DNA of 64,000 bases, from NCBI GenBank assembly GCA_040901765.1, contig JBBDYG010000015.1, positions 136,860 to 200,859 of the forward strand. Reading direction: 5' to 3'. Below the pieces are notes generated by a model. It saw nothing but the letters and a program-made list of their open reading frames with translations. It searched no databases and was not told the origin of the DNA. The position numbers and the translations under genes are program-made. Each line of letters starts with the position of its first letter. The first letter of the stretch is position 1. The DNA comes from JBBDYG01 sp040901765. Lineage in GTDB: Bacteria; Planctomycetota; Planctomycetia; Pirellulales; Lacipirellulaceae. This document shows, piece by piece, positions 40,816 through 49,020 of the stretch.

Positions 40816-42021
40816 ATGTCAGTAGCTATTGACGACCCGCGCGTCATCGAATTCGACGTCCGCACGGACGAGATGTTGGTCAACATGGGGCCGCAGCATC
40901 CCAGCACGCATGGCGTGCTGCGGTTGGTGCTTCGGACTGATGGGGAAGTCGTTTCGGAAGTGACGCCCCACATCGGATATCTGCACCGTTGCGCGGAGAA
41001 GATCGGCGAGAATCTCACCCATCGGCAGTGGATTCCCTACACCGACCGGATGGATTACCTGGCCGGGATGAACATGAATCTCGGCTGGGCACTGGCAGTC
41101 GAGAAGATCATGGGTTATCGAGTGCCCGAGAAAGGCCGGCATCTGCGGGTGTTGATAGCCGAGCTTGGCCGTCTTGCGAGCCACCTCGTCGGCATGGGTG
41201 CCTACGGTCTCGATCTCGGCACGTTCAGCCCGTTTTTGTATGCCTTCCGCGAGCGGGAACGGATTCTCGACTTGTTTGAGGAAGCGTGCGGGGCGAGGCT
41301 CACTTACAGCTATATAACGCCGGGCGGTGCAACGGCCGACCTGCCCCGCGGGTGGATTCAAAAATGCTCGGCTTTCTTGGATCAGTTCGAACCGATCATC
41401 GATGAGTATCACACACTGCTCACGACCAATGCGATCTTTGTAAAACGGGCAGCGGGCATTGGTGTGATGCCGGCCGAGATGGCAATCAGCTACGGCACGA
41501 GTGGCCCCGTGCTACGAGGCAGCGGCGTCGATCACGACCTGCGCCGCGATGGTGAGGAAATCTACACGTCTCTCTACGATGGCTACGCCTTCGAGGTCAT
41601 TTGCGAACGCGATGGCCATTATCCGAGAGATCACGAATATCCCGCCGTACCCACCGAAGCGGTGATCGGCGATTGTTGGCATCGGTTCTACGTGCGGATG
41701 CTGGAAGTCGTGCAGTGCGTTGACTTGGTCCGTCAGGCGATCGACCGCTACAGCACGAGCGAAGGCAGCTTCGGCGAGCCGATGAAGCTTAATCAGAAGA
41801 TGCCCAAGGGCGAAGTGTATTTAGAGACGGAAGCCCCGCGCGGCCAGATGGGCTTTTACCTCGTCAGTAGCGGCGAAGCGATCCCGTGGCGGGCCCGCGC
41901 CCGCAGCAGTTGCTTCTGCAATCTGTCGGTCACCAGCGAGCTATGCCGCGGCTGCCTGATCGCCGACGTGCCGGCGATCGTGGGATCCCTTGATATTGTG
42001 ATGGGGGAGATTGACCGGTAG
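40816..42021 (+). CDS. nuoD: NADH-quinone oxidoreductase subunit D
   Basis: A 401-residue 49-kDa subunit that helps form the quinone-binding cavity. It shows MGPQHPSTHGVLRLVLRTDG, PHIGYLHRCAEKIGENLTHR, YTDRMDYLAGMNMNLGWALA and the C-terminal PRGQMGFYLVSSG and DIVMGEIDR. The quinone-contact His and Tyr of the family are in HRCAEK and in YTDRMDY. It resumes the operon after the toxin-antitoxin pair, 27 bases on. Length is typical of an unfused NuoD. Confidence 0.97.
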   Translation: MSVAIDDPRVIEFDVRTDEMLVNMGPQHPSTHGVLRLVLRTDGEVVSEVTPHIGYLHRCAEKIGENLTHRQWIPYTDRMDYLAGMNMNLGWALAVEKIMGYRVPEKGRHLRVLIAELGRLASHLVGMGAYGLDLGTFSPFLYAFRERERILDLFEEACGARLTYSYITPGGATADLPRGWIQKCSAFLDQFEPIIDEYHTLLTTNAIFVKRAAGIGVMPAEMAISYGTSGPVLRGSGVDHDLRRDGEEIYTSLYDGYAFEVICERDGHYPRDHEYPAVPTEAVIGDCWHRFYVRMLEVVQCVDLVRQAIDRYSTSEGSFGEPMKLNQKMPKGEVYLETEAPRGQMGFYLVSSGEAIPWRARARSSCFCNLSVTSELCRGCLIADVPAIVGSLDIVMGEIDR

Positions 42022-42214
42022 GTTGTGATTCCAGTGCGCTGTCTCACGACGTCGCAGATTAGCGCTATTACAACCGGCCCTTCACAGACAGTATCCTCTC
42101 CACGCCCCTTCCCCCTCCCCGGACTTTGTGCGATATTTCACAATCTTTCCCGCGGTCTAACGTAGCCTGAGACAAAGCTTTTCCAGGCAGCGTATTTCTT
42201 CGGTTTCCCCTCGC

Positions 42215-43492
42215 ATGGCAATCCTCTTCAACAAGGCCTTGAACTGGATTGCCTCCTGGTTCGATGGCTCGGTTGCTGCCGATAGCGTTGCGGGCTACGT
42301 GCTGGCCGCGTTTACCCACGTCTTCTTGCTGATTAATCTAGTTGCCGTTGGAGCGCTCATTTTCATTTGGCTTGAGCGTAAGGTCGCCGGCCGCATTCAA
42401 GACCGCCTGGGGCCGACCCGCGTGGGCGGCAAGTTCGGCTGGCTACAAACCCTGGCCGATGGCATCAAGCTGATTACCAAAGAAGACCTCATGCCCGAGG
42501 GAGCAGACAAGTTTCTATTCAAAGTCGCGCCGTATGTAAGTTTCTGCGCGGCACTGGCCGCACTCATCGCCCTGCCCTTCGCCGGAGGCGCCTACCCGTT
42601 CGTGGCGGTGCATATGAACGTCGCGGTGTTCTTCATTTTGGCCGTGCTAGGCGTCGAAGTCTTCGGAGTGATCCTGGCCGGATATTCGTCGGCTTCCAAG
42701 TGGGCGCTGTTCGGTGCGATGCGCGAGGCCGCCCAAGTCGTGAGCTACGAAGTGCCGCTCGGCCTCTGCGCAGTGGTACCGGTGCTTTTGGCCGGGTCGA
42801 TGGACCTGGTGCTGATTGGCGACTACCAGCAAGGTTGGTTTTGGAATTGGTACGTCTTCCACGACCCGTTTACGTTCATTATTTTCTGGGTCTACATCAC
42901 CTGCGCCACGGCAAGCGTAAATCGCGCGCCGTTCGATCTGGCGGAAGCTGAAAGCGAGCTAGTAGCCGGGTTTCACACCGAGTATTCCGGCCTGCGGTGG
43001 AGCTTCTTCTTTATGGCCGAATACGGCTCGATGATGACCGTCAGCCTGCTTGCATCGATTCTGTTTCTGGGCGGATGGCACGGGCCGATTCCCATTGGCA
43101 GCATGTTGGGCCTCACTTTTGAAAATAGCTTCTGGCTCGGCATCGCCGGCAACTTCCTCGGACTCGGCAACGTGTTGCTCAAAGGCTTTATGGGAGTCAC
43201 CATCATGATGTGGGTACGCTGGACGCTGCCGCGGCTTCGCATCGACCAAGTGATGATCACCTGCCTCAAGTACTGCACGCCGATCGCGGCAGTAATGTTC
43301 CTCGGGGCGGTCTTGTGGCAAGTATCGCTACCGGGTCGAGCGTTCTTCGGAATAGCCGCAGTTTCGTCGGAAATTCACGAACTGCGGGAGCCGTGGATGA
43401 CCCCGACCGCAGTACAGAGCGTGGATCAATCGCCAATGTCGGTCGATTCGGACGGCGGACTTGTCGTCCATGCGCGGCAGGCGGGAAACTGA
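42215..43492 (+). CDS. nuoH: NADH-quinone oxidoreductase subunit H
   Basis: A 425-residue membrane subunit at the interface with the quinone site. Eight helices are expected. It contains IWLERKVAGRIQDRLGPTRV, TLADGIKLITKEDLMP, and VNRAPFDLAEAESELVAGFH, the conserved NuoH signatures. It is longer at the C-terminus than the E. coli protein by about 70 residues. A 193-base gap after nuoD holds no gene. nuoJ starts four bases after its stop. Confidence 0.96.
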   Translation: MAILFNKALNWIASWFDGSVAADSVAGYVLAAFTHVFLLINLVAVGALIFIWLERKVAGRIQDRLGPTRVGGKFGWLQTLADGIKLITKEDLMPEGADKFLFKVAPYVSFCAALAALIALPFAGGAYPFVAVHMNVAVFFILAVLGVEVFGVILAGYSSASKWALFGAMREAAQVVSYEVPLGLCAVVPVLLAGSMDLVLIGDYQQGWFWNWYVFHDPFTFIIFWVYITCATASVNRAPFDLAEAESELVAGFHTEYSGLRWSFFFMAEYGSMMTVSLLASILFLGGWHGPIPIGSMLGLTFENSFWLGIAGNFLGLGNVLLKGFMGVTIMMWVRWTLPRLRIDQVMITCLKYCTPIAAVMFLGAVLWQVSLPGRAFFGIAAVSSEIHELREPWMTPTAVQSVDQSPMSVDSDGGLVVHARQAGN

Positions 43493-43496
43493 CTCG

Positions 43497-44078
43497 ATGC
43501 AGGCAATCAACTGGGCTTCGGTATTCTTCTTATTGTTGGCTGGGCTGGCGTGCGCATTCGCGATTGCCGTGGTCGTGACCGGTAACATCGTTCGGATGGC
43601 GTTCTATCTCGTGTTATCGCTGGCCGCGACGTCGGGCTTGTTCTTCCTCGCGGGGGCGGACTTCGTCGGGGCGATGCAGCTACTGATCTATGTCGGTGGC
43701 ACGCTGGTGCTATTGATCTTCGGTGTAATGCTTACGTCGCAGGCGCCGTTTATTAACATGCGGACCGGCAGCGGCGAATTGCTGATCGCGCTCGCGCTCG
43801 GCGGCACAATATTCGGCGTGCTGGCGTTCGCGGCGTTCTCGATTCCCGAATGGCGCAACGGCGAGCTCGCCGCGGTGGGGCCATCGCTACCGTCGCAAAC
43901 CGCCGGCCCGATTGGCATGGGTCTATTAGGTGCCCGCGTCGATGCCGAGAGCATTGACGACGACAAGGCGGGCTACCTACTGGTATTTGAAATTATTTCC
44001 GTTCACCTGCTTGTAGTATTAGTCGGAGCCGCCTACTTGGCCCGCGCCAAACGCCGCCGCGACGCGCTTCCCGCTTGA
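43497..44078 (+). CDS. nuoJ: NADH-quinone oxidoreductase subunit J
   Basis: A 193-residue membrane subunit with five helices. The ATG at 43497 lies four bases after the nuoH stop. Longer frames are discounted because they overlap nuoH. It contains LSLAATSGLFFLAGADFVGA and MQLLIYVGGTLVLLIFGVML, the flexible helix region of NuoJ with its pi-bulge. A hydrophilic loop of about 30 residues (EWRNGELAAVGPSLPSQTAG) lies before the last helix. It is followed by nuoK after a 38-base AAATCAT-type spacer. Confidence 0.94.
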   Translation: MQAINWASVFFLLLAGLACAFAIAVVVTGNIVRMAFYLVLSLAATSGLFFLAGADFVGAMQLLIYVGGTLVLLIFGVMLTSQAPFINMRTGSGELLIALALGGTIFGVLAFAAFSIPEWRNGELAAVGPSLPSQTAGPIGMGLLGARVDAESIDDDKAGYLLVFEIISVHLLVVLVGAAYLARAKRRRDALPA

Positions 44079-44116
44079 CGGTCCACAAATCATCAATCAG
44101 CAATCATAAATCATAA

Positions 44117-44473
44117 ATGTACTTTCCCCTCGCCAATCTGCTCACTGAGCCAGTCGGGGTTGCCCATTATATGGTCGTCGGCGCGCTGATGTTCGTGTGC
44201 GGAGTGATCTGCATGGCGACCAAGCGGAATGCATTGGGCATCCTGATGGGCATCGAGCTGGTGCTCAACGGCGCAAACGTGAACTTCGTCGCCATCGGCA
44301 GCCCGTACCTTCGTGGCGACGCCGGCGACATCGGCCTGGATGGCCAATTGATCGCCTTGTTCGTCATCGTCCTGGCAGCGGCTGAGGCCGCTGTGGCACT
44401 GGCGATCGCGCTCAACTTTTACAACAGTTTCAGCACCATCGACGTCGATCGTGCCGACCAGCTCCACGGCTAA
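44117..44473 (+). CDS. nuoK: NADH-quinone oxidoreductase subunit K
   Basis: A 118-residue three-helix subunit. The conserved acidic residues for proton handling are in MGIELVLNGANVNFVAIGSP (helix 2 Glu) and in VLAAAEAAVALAIALNFYNS (helix 3 Glu). The length is a little over the usual 100 residues, owing to an N-terminal addition. The ATG has no ribosome site and follows AATCATAAATCATAA. NuoL starts 43 bases after its stop. Confidence 0.96.
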   Translation: MYFPLANLLTEPVGVAHYMVVGALMFVCGVICMATKRNALGILMGIELVLNGANVNFVAIGSPYLRGDAGDIGLDGQLIALFVIVLAAAEAAVALAIALNFYNSFSTIDVDRADQLHG

Positions 44474-44516
44474 CCATTCCCTTTGTTCGGCTCCCTGGCT
44501 CCTGACGCCTTCCGAA

Positions 44517-47084
44517 ATGCCTGCTGAACGACTTCCACTGCTGCTGATGCTCGCCTGGCTCTTGCCACTGGCATCGTTCACAGTCATTTGGATTGGCTAC
44601 AGCCTGCCGCAGATGGCAGGTCGGCGAGCAAGCTATGCAGTTTCAAAATTCGGCGGCTGGATCGCGTGTCTCGCGATTATTACGAGTTGCGTGCTCAGCT
44701 TCGTCGCGCTGTTCGGAGTTTGGTTGCCGGCGCATCACCTCGCATCGGCCGCTCACGGGCACGAGGCGGAACACCACGGCCAAGCCGATGGCCACACGTT
44801 GGTCGGCTCGTCCGACTTCCACTTGGTTGGGGCGGACGCCCAGAGCCGATTAGTACTTCATGCGGGTGGCCACGGAGATCACACCCACGGCGACGCTCAC
44901 GCCGATCACCCCAACCGGCCGCCGACATACTATTCCGGCGATTGGTACGCGCTCACTATCTTTGGCGATCTGAAGATCACCATTGGTTACTACATCGATG
45001 CACTCACGGTCGGCATGTTCTGTATGGTGACGCTGATCGCCTCGTGCGTTCATGTTTACGCCACCGGCTACATGCACGACGAATTACATGACGTAACGGA
45101 CCACGAGGTGCATTTGGCGAACGGTGAATACCTCCACCGCCCGGGCCGATATCATCGGTTCTTCCAGTACCTATCGCTGTTCTGCTTCAGCATGTTGGGA
45201 ATTGTCATCGCGGGAAACCTCGCGATGACGTTCGTCTTTTGGGAACTGGTGGGCATCTGCTCCTATTTCCTTATCGGTTTTTACATCGAACGGCATAGCG
45301 CTTCGACTGCGGCAAACAAGGCGTTCATCGTGAACCGCGTTGGCGACTTCGGGATGCTAATCGGTTTGATGGCGTTGTGGGCCAGCTTGGGAACCTTTTC
45401 GTTCGGCGACGCGCAAGACGCTCAAGGCAAGACACTCGTCACAAAGTCCGGCGAAGTGGCCGAGCCGGGGGTCTTTAGCTTGCTTCGGTCGCCCAAGAAC
45501 AGTTTTCAGCTTGCCCCCTCCGATGGCATGATCGCCGAGGCGGCTCCCGACCAAATCGCCGCCGCGGTCCGCGACGCCGAAGTTCTGGGGGCCGATGAAG
45601 CAGGCCTCGACGAGGCAGTCGCCGCCAAGGTCGCTGAGCTTCGGCAGGATAGCGATGTTCACCACGGCTATTGGCTATTACTGGTCGCTGGCGTAGGAAT
45701 CTTTTGCGGCTGCGTCGGCAAGAGCGCCCAATTCCCACTGCACACGTGGTTGCCCGACGCGATGGAAGGCCCCACGCCCGTCTCGGCGCTGGTCCACTCG
45801 GCGACAATGGTTGCCGCCGGTGTGTTCCTCGTTGGACGCGCCTACCCGCTCTTCGCACCCGAAGCGCTGTTGGTGATTGCTTATACCGGCGCAATTACGC
45901 TGTTCATCGCCGCGACGATCGCACTCACCGCCACCGACATCAAGCGGGTATTAGCCTACTCCACGGTCAGCCAGCTTGGATTCATGATGCTGGCCCTGGG
46001 AGTGGGCGGCTTCATTGCCGGCATCTTCCATTTGATTACACATGCTTTCTTCAAGAGCCTGTTGTTCCTTTGCTCGGGGTCGGTGATTCACGCCGTCCAC
46101 ACGAATGAGATGACCGAAATGGGCGGTCTGCGGAAGAAAATGCCGATCACCGCCTACACTATGCTCATCGGCTGTTTGGCGATCATCGGGGCCGGCTTGC
46201 CACTGTCGCCGATCGGTTTCAGCGGGTTTTATTCGAAGGATGCGATTGTCGAGCAAGCCTGGAGCTTTGCGAGCCACAATCCGAAGCATCTAATTCTATG
46301 TGCCGCTCCGCTCGTCGGCGCATTCATGACGGCTTTTTATATGTTCCGGCTGTGGTACATGACATTCATCGGCAAGCCGCGGAATCATCATCGCTACGAA
46401 CATGCTCATGAGTCGCCGCTGGCGATGACCGGCCCGCTTTTGCTGCTGGCCGTGTTTGCCGTTGGTGTCGCGTGGCATTTCCCGTTCACGAATCTGTCGA
46501 TTACCAACTTGCTGGCTCAGGGTCAGCCGGTGGGCACGTCGGCAACATCGCACGGCGTGTTATTGGCAGATCTCACGATTCCAGCCGAGATTTTGAGCCA
46601 CAGCCCCGAAGTGAAGATTCCCGCGGGTTTGGCCGTATGGAGTGTGGCGGCAGCGGGCTTCTTGCTCTCCACAATGATGTACGCCTGGCGGGTAATTGAC
46701 CCGAGCGAAGTTCGGCAGACGTTTCTACCGGCGTACGGTTTCCTCCGCAAAAAGTGGTACTTCGACGAGCTTTACAACTGGCTGTTCGTGAAGCCGACGT
46801 TTGTGATCAGCTACGCGATTGCCGCTTTCGATCGGAACGTGATCGACTGGTTCATCAACAAGTGTGCCTGGGCCTGTAAGCAAGTGGCCACCGTGGTCAA
46901 CGACATCGGCGACCGCCGCATGGTTGACGGTACGGTCGATGGCATCGCCCGCGGCACTTGGGACTTCGGCTTGGCGCTGCGCAATTTGCAGACCGGCCAG
47001 CTACGGCAGTACATCGCGTTCATCGCCGGCGGCACCTTGATGTTATTTTTGATCGCCACCGCCTGGTTCGCATTCGTGAGATAA
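44517..47084 (+). CDS. nuoL: NADH-quinone oxidoreductase subunit L, with His-rich insert
   Basis: An 855-residue antiporter-like proton-pumping subunit (about 610 residues in E. coli). The core is clear: FVFWELVGICSYFLIGFY, KAFIVNRVGDFGMLIGLMAL, KSAQFPLHTWLPDAMEGPTP and VSALVHSATMVAAGVFLVGR, plus the lateral helix region near the end. Two extra parts stand out: residues about 73-131, holding some 14 His with several Asp/Glu, and about 290-385, a hydrophilic insert between two helices. The start is the ATG at 44517. The frame is open back into nuoK but only in another reading. It is followed by a REP pair and nuoM. Confidence 0.96.
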   Translation: MPAERLPLLLMLAWLLPLASFTVIWIGYSLPQMAGRRASYAVSKFGGWIACLAIITSCVLSFVALFGVWLPAHHLASAAHGHEAEHHGQADGHTLVGSSDFHLVGADAQSRLVLHAGGHGDHTHGDAHADHPNRPPTYYSGDWYALTIFGDLKITIGYYIDALTVGMFCMVTLIASCVHVYATGYMHDELHDVTDHEVHLANGEYLHRPGRYHRFFQYLSLFCFSMLGIVIAGNLAMTFVFWELVGICSYFLIGFYIERHSASTAANKAFIVNRVGDFGMLIGLMALWASLGTFSFGDAQDAQGKTLVTKSGEVAEPGVFSLLRSPKNSFQLAPSDGMIAEAAPDQIAAAVRDAEVLGADEAGLDEAVAAKVAELRQDSDVHHGYWLLLVAGVGIFCGCVGKSAQFPLHTWLPDAMEGPTPVSALVHSATMVAAGVFLVGRAYPLFAPEALLVIAYTGAITLFIAATIALTATDIKRVLAYSTVSQLGFMMLALGVGGFIAGIFHLITHAFFKSLLFLCSGSVIHAVHTNEMTEMGGLRKKMPITAYTMLIGCLAIIGAGLPLSPIGFSGFYSKDAIVEQAWSFASHNPKHLILCAAPLVGAFMTAFYMFRLWYMTFIGKPRNHHRYEHAHESPLAMTGPLLLLAVFAVGVAWHFPFTNLSITNLLAQGQPVGTSATSHGVLLADLTIPAEILSHSPEVKIPAGLAVWSVAAAGFLLSTMMYAWRVIDPSEVRQTFLPAYGFLRKKWYFDELYNWLFVKPTFVISYAIAAFDRNVIDWFINKCAWACKQVATVVNDIGDRRMVDGTVDGIARGTWDFGLALRNLQTGQLRQYIAFIAGGTLMLFLIATAWFAFVR

Positions 47085-47088
47085 ACCA

Positions 47089-47168
47089 GTAGGTCAGGCT
47101 TCGCCTGACGGCCTCACCACCAATCGCAAATCAATCGCACCGCTTGTCAGGTTGGAAAACCTGACCTA
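47089..47168. repeat. REP pair between nuoL and nuoM
   Basis: REP units at 47089-47109 (GTAGGTCAGGCTTCGCCTGA plus C) and, inverted, 47145-47168 (GTCAGGTTGGAAAACCTGAC then CTAC). They begin four bases after the nuoL stop and end five bases before the nuoM start, so this intergenic space is wholly REP. They may help stabilise or separate messages. Confidence 0.85.
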
Positions 47169-47173
47169 CGAAC

Positions 47174-48985
47174 ATGAACCTTAGCAATCCTGCCGTTTAT
47201 CTCTCACTGGTGGTGTTTCTACCCGTCCTGGGATCGCTCATCCTGGCATTCTTCCCGCGTGGCAGCGAAGAGGCCCAGAAGTATTTCACCCTGACGGTAA
47301 CGGTTCTGGTCTTCCTGCTCACGCTCGGCATGTTCGGCTTCAGCGACGTGCAGTTCGAAGTCGGTCAGGCTGACATGCAGCACCTGTTTGCCTACGAATG
47401 GATACCGACGTTTGGCATTCAGTACCTGATGGGCATCGACGGCATTAGCTTTCCGCTGGTCGTGCTGACCGCCTTCATCAGCTTGCTGGCGATGGGGGCA
47501 AGCTGGAACATTCAGAAGCACGTCAAGGCGTATTGCATTCTGTTTTTGCTGTTGGAAACGGGCATGTTGGGTGTGTTCCTGGCGCTCGATTTCTTCCTAT
47601 TCTACGTCTTTTGGGAAGTGATGCTGCTGCCGATGTACTTCCTCATCGGCGTGTGGGGCGGCCCTCGTCGAGAGTACGCGGCGATCAAGTTCTTTCTCTA
47701 CACTCTGCTCGGCAGCGTGCTGATGTTGATCGCGATCTTGATGCTCTACTTCAACAGCGACCTCACGAAGCTTCAACCCGAGCATCTGGCGGCGGCAGGC
47801 ATCATCACACAGCAAGTTAACGATGAGGGTGAGAAGGAGTCAGAACAAGACGCTTTCAGCCGCTGGAGCACTTCCGACGACTTGCTCGCCGCGCGCTACA
47901 AGGAAGCCCGAGCGGCCGGCTTACCGCTGCCGACATTTAATATTTTGGCGATGCAACAGATTGGCCAGCATACGGACCAATTTAATGGCAAAATGTGGCT
48001 CGATAAGAGCCTTCAATGGTGGGCGTTCGTGTTGCTGTTCATTGGCTTTGCCATCAAAGTTCCGAGTGTGCCGCTCCACACGTGGTTGCCCGACGCGCAT
48101 GTGGAGGCACCCACGCCGATCTCGATGATCCTGGCCGGCGTGCTGCTGAAAATGGGCGGTTACGGCATCATTCGCATCTGCTACCCGATCTGTCCCGCCG
48201 CAGGTTACGAACTGGCCTTTATCGTCTGTTCGATCGGCGTGCTGAGCATGGTGTACGGTGCGTTCGCAGCATTGGCTCAGAAAGACTTCAAGCGGCTCGT
48301 GGCCTACAGCTCCGTGAGTCACATGGGATACGTCGTCCTTGGATTGGGCGTTTGGAGCGCTTGGGCCGGTACGAATTACGATCCTTACTACTGGCAGATG
48401 GGCATGAACGGGGCGATGTTCCAGATGATTGCCCACGGCATCAGCTCGGCCGGCATGTTCTTTCTGGTAGGCGTCATCTACGACCGGGTCCATCACCGCG
48501 ACCTCGACAAGTTCGGCGGGCTGTTTGCCAAGATGCCCGTTTACAGCGGTATCGCCGTCGGCATTTTCTTTGCTGGTCTGGGCCTGCCGGGACTGTGCGG
48601 GTTTATTGGTGAGGTGCTCGTGGTTCTCTCCTCGTGGAAGTATAGCCAAGCCCTGGCGGTTATTTCGGCTTTTGTAGTAATTCTTACGGCCGGCTACATT
48701 TTGTGGACCATTCAGCGGGTCTACCTCGGACCCGAGTACAAAGGCCCCCATCCCGAAGCGCTCACGCCGATGACCGGGCGCGAGATGTCGATCGCAATTC
48801 CACTCTTGGTGTTTGCAATTTGGTTTGGTGTTTACCCGCGATCCGTGCTTGACTACATGGCACCCTCGGTGAATCAGACCGTGGATCAACTCACCGAGTG
48901 GACGAAAGAGAATGTTCCGGCGGAGGATGCCCGAGCAGTGGCACTAGCCGGGCCGCTACGCGGGCCGGACTCCGGCGACCGGTAG
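47174..48985 (+). CDS. nuoM: NADH-quinone oxidoreductase subunit M
   Basis: A 603-residue antiporter-like proton-pumping subunit. It shows FFLFYVFWEVMLLPMYFLIG, KVPSVPLHTWLPDAHVEAPT, PISMILAGVLLKMGGYGIIR and YSSVSHMGYVVLGLG, the family core. A hydrophilic insert (about 200-275, QVNDEGEKESEQDAFSRWST...) lies between helices and makes it about 90 residues longer than the E. coli subunit. The ATG at 47174 directly follows a REP unit. Its stop codon is inside a small hairpin (48972-48993). Confidence 0.96.
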   Translation: MNLSNPAVYLSLVVFLPVLGSLILAFFPRGSEEAQKYFTLTVTVLVFLLTLGMFGFSDVQFEVGQADMQHLFAYEWIPTFGIQYLMGIDGISFPLVVLTAFISLLAMGASWNIQKHVKAYCILFLLLETGMLGVFLALDFFLFYVFWEVMLLPMYFLIGVWGGPRREYAAIKFFLYTLLGSVLMLIAILMLYFNSDLTKLQPEHLAAAGIITQQVNDEGEKESEQDAFSRWSTSDDLLAARYKEARAAGLPLPTFNILAMQQIGQHTDQFNGKMWLDKSLQWWAFVLLFIGFAIKVPSVPLHTWLPDAHVEAPTPISMILAGVLLKMGGYGIIRICYPICPAAGYELAFIVCSIGVLSMVYGAFAALAQKDFKRLVAYSSVSHMGYVVLGLGVWSAWAGTNYDPYYWQMGMNGAMFQMIAHGISSAGMFFLVGVIYDRVHHRDLDKFGGLFAKMPVYSGIAVGIFFAGLGLPGLCGFIGEVLVVLSSWKYSQALAVISAFVVILTAGYILWTIQRVYLGPEYKGPHPEALTPMTGREMSIAIPLLVFAIWFGVYPRSVLDYMAPSVNQTVDQLTEWTKENVPAEDARAVALAGPLRGPDSGDR

Positions 48986-48993
48986 GTCGCCGG
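48972..48993 (+). other. Hairpin spanning the nuoM stop codon
   Basis: CCGGCGACC-GGTA-GGTCGCCGG, a perfect nine-base stem with a four-base loop. The TAG stop of nuoM lies across the loop and stem. It sits 28 bases before the nuoN GTG. Confidence 0.7.
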
Positions 48994-49020
48994 CTATTGA
49001 ACTGTATTTGAGTACCCACT

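Noticed and set aside
47921..48889. A 322-codon open frame antisense to nuoM
   Set aside because: It is a shadow of the GC-rich third positions of nuoM, with no start signal or family.
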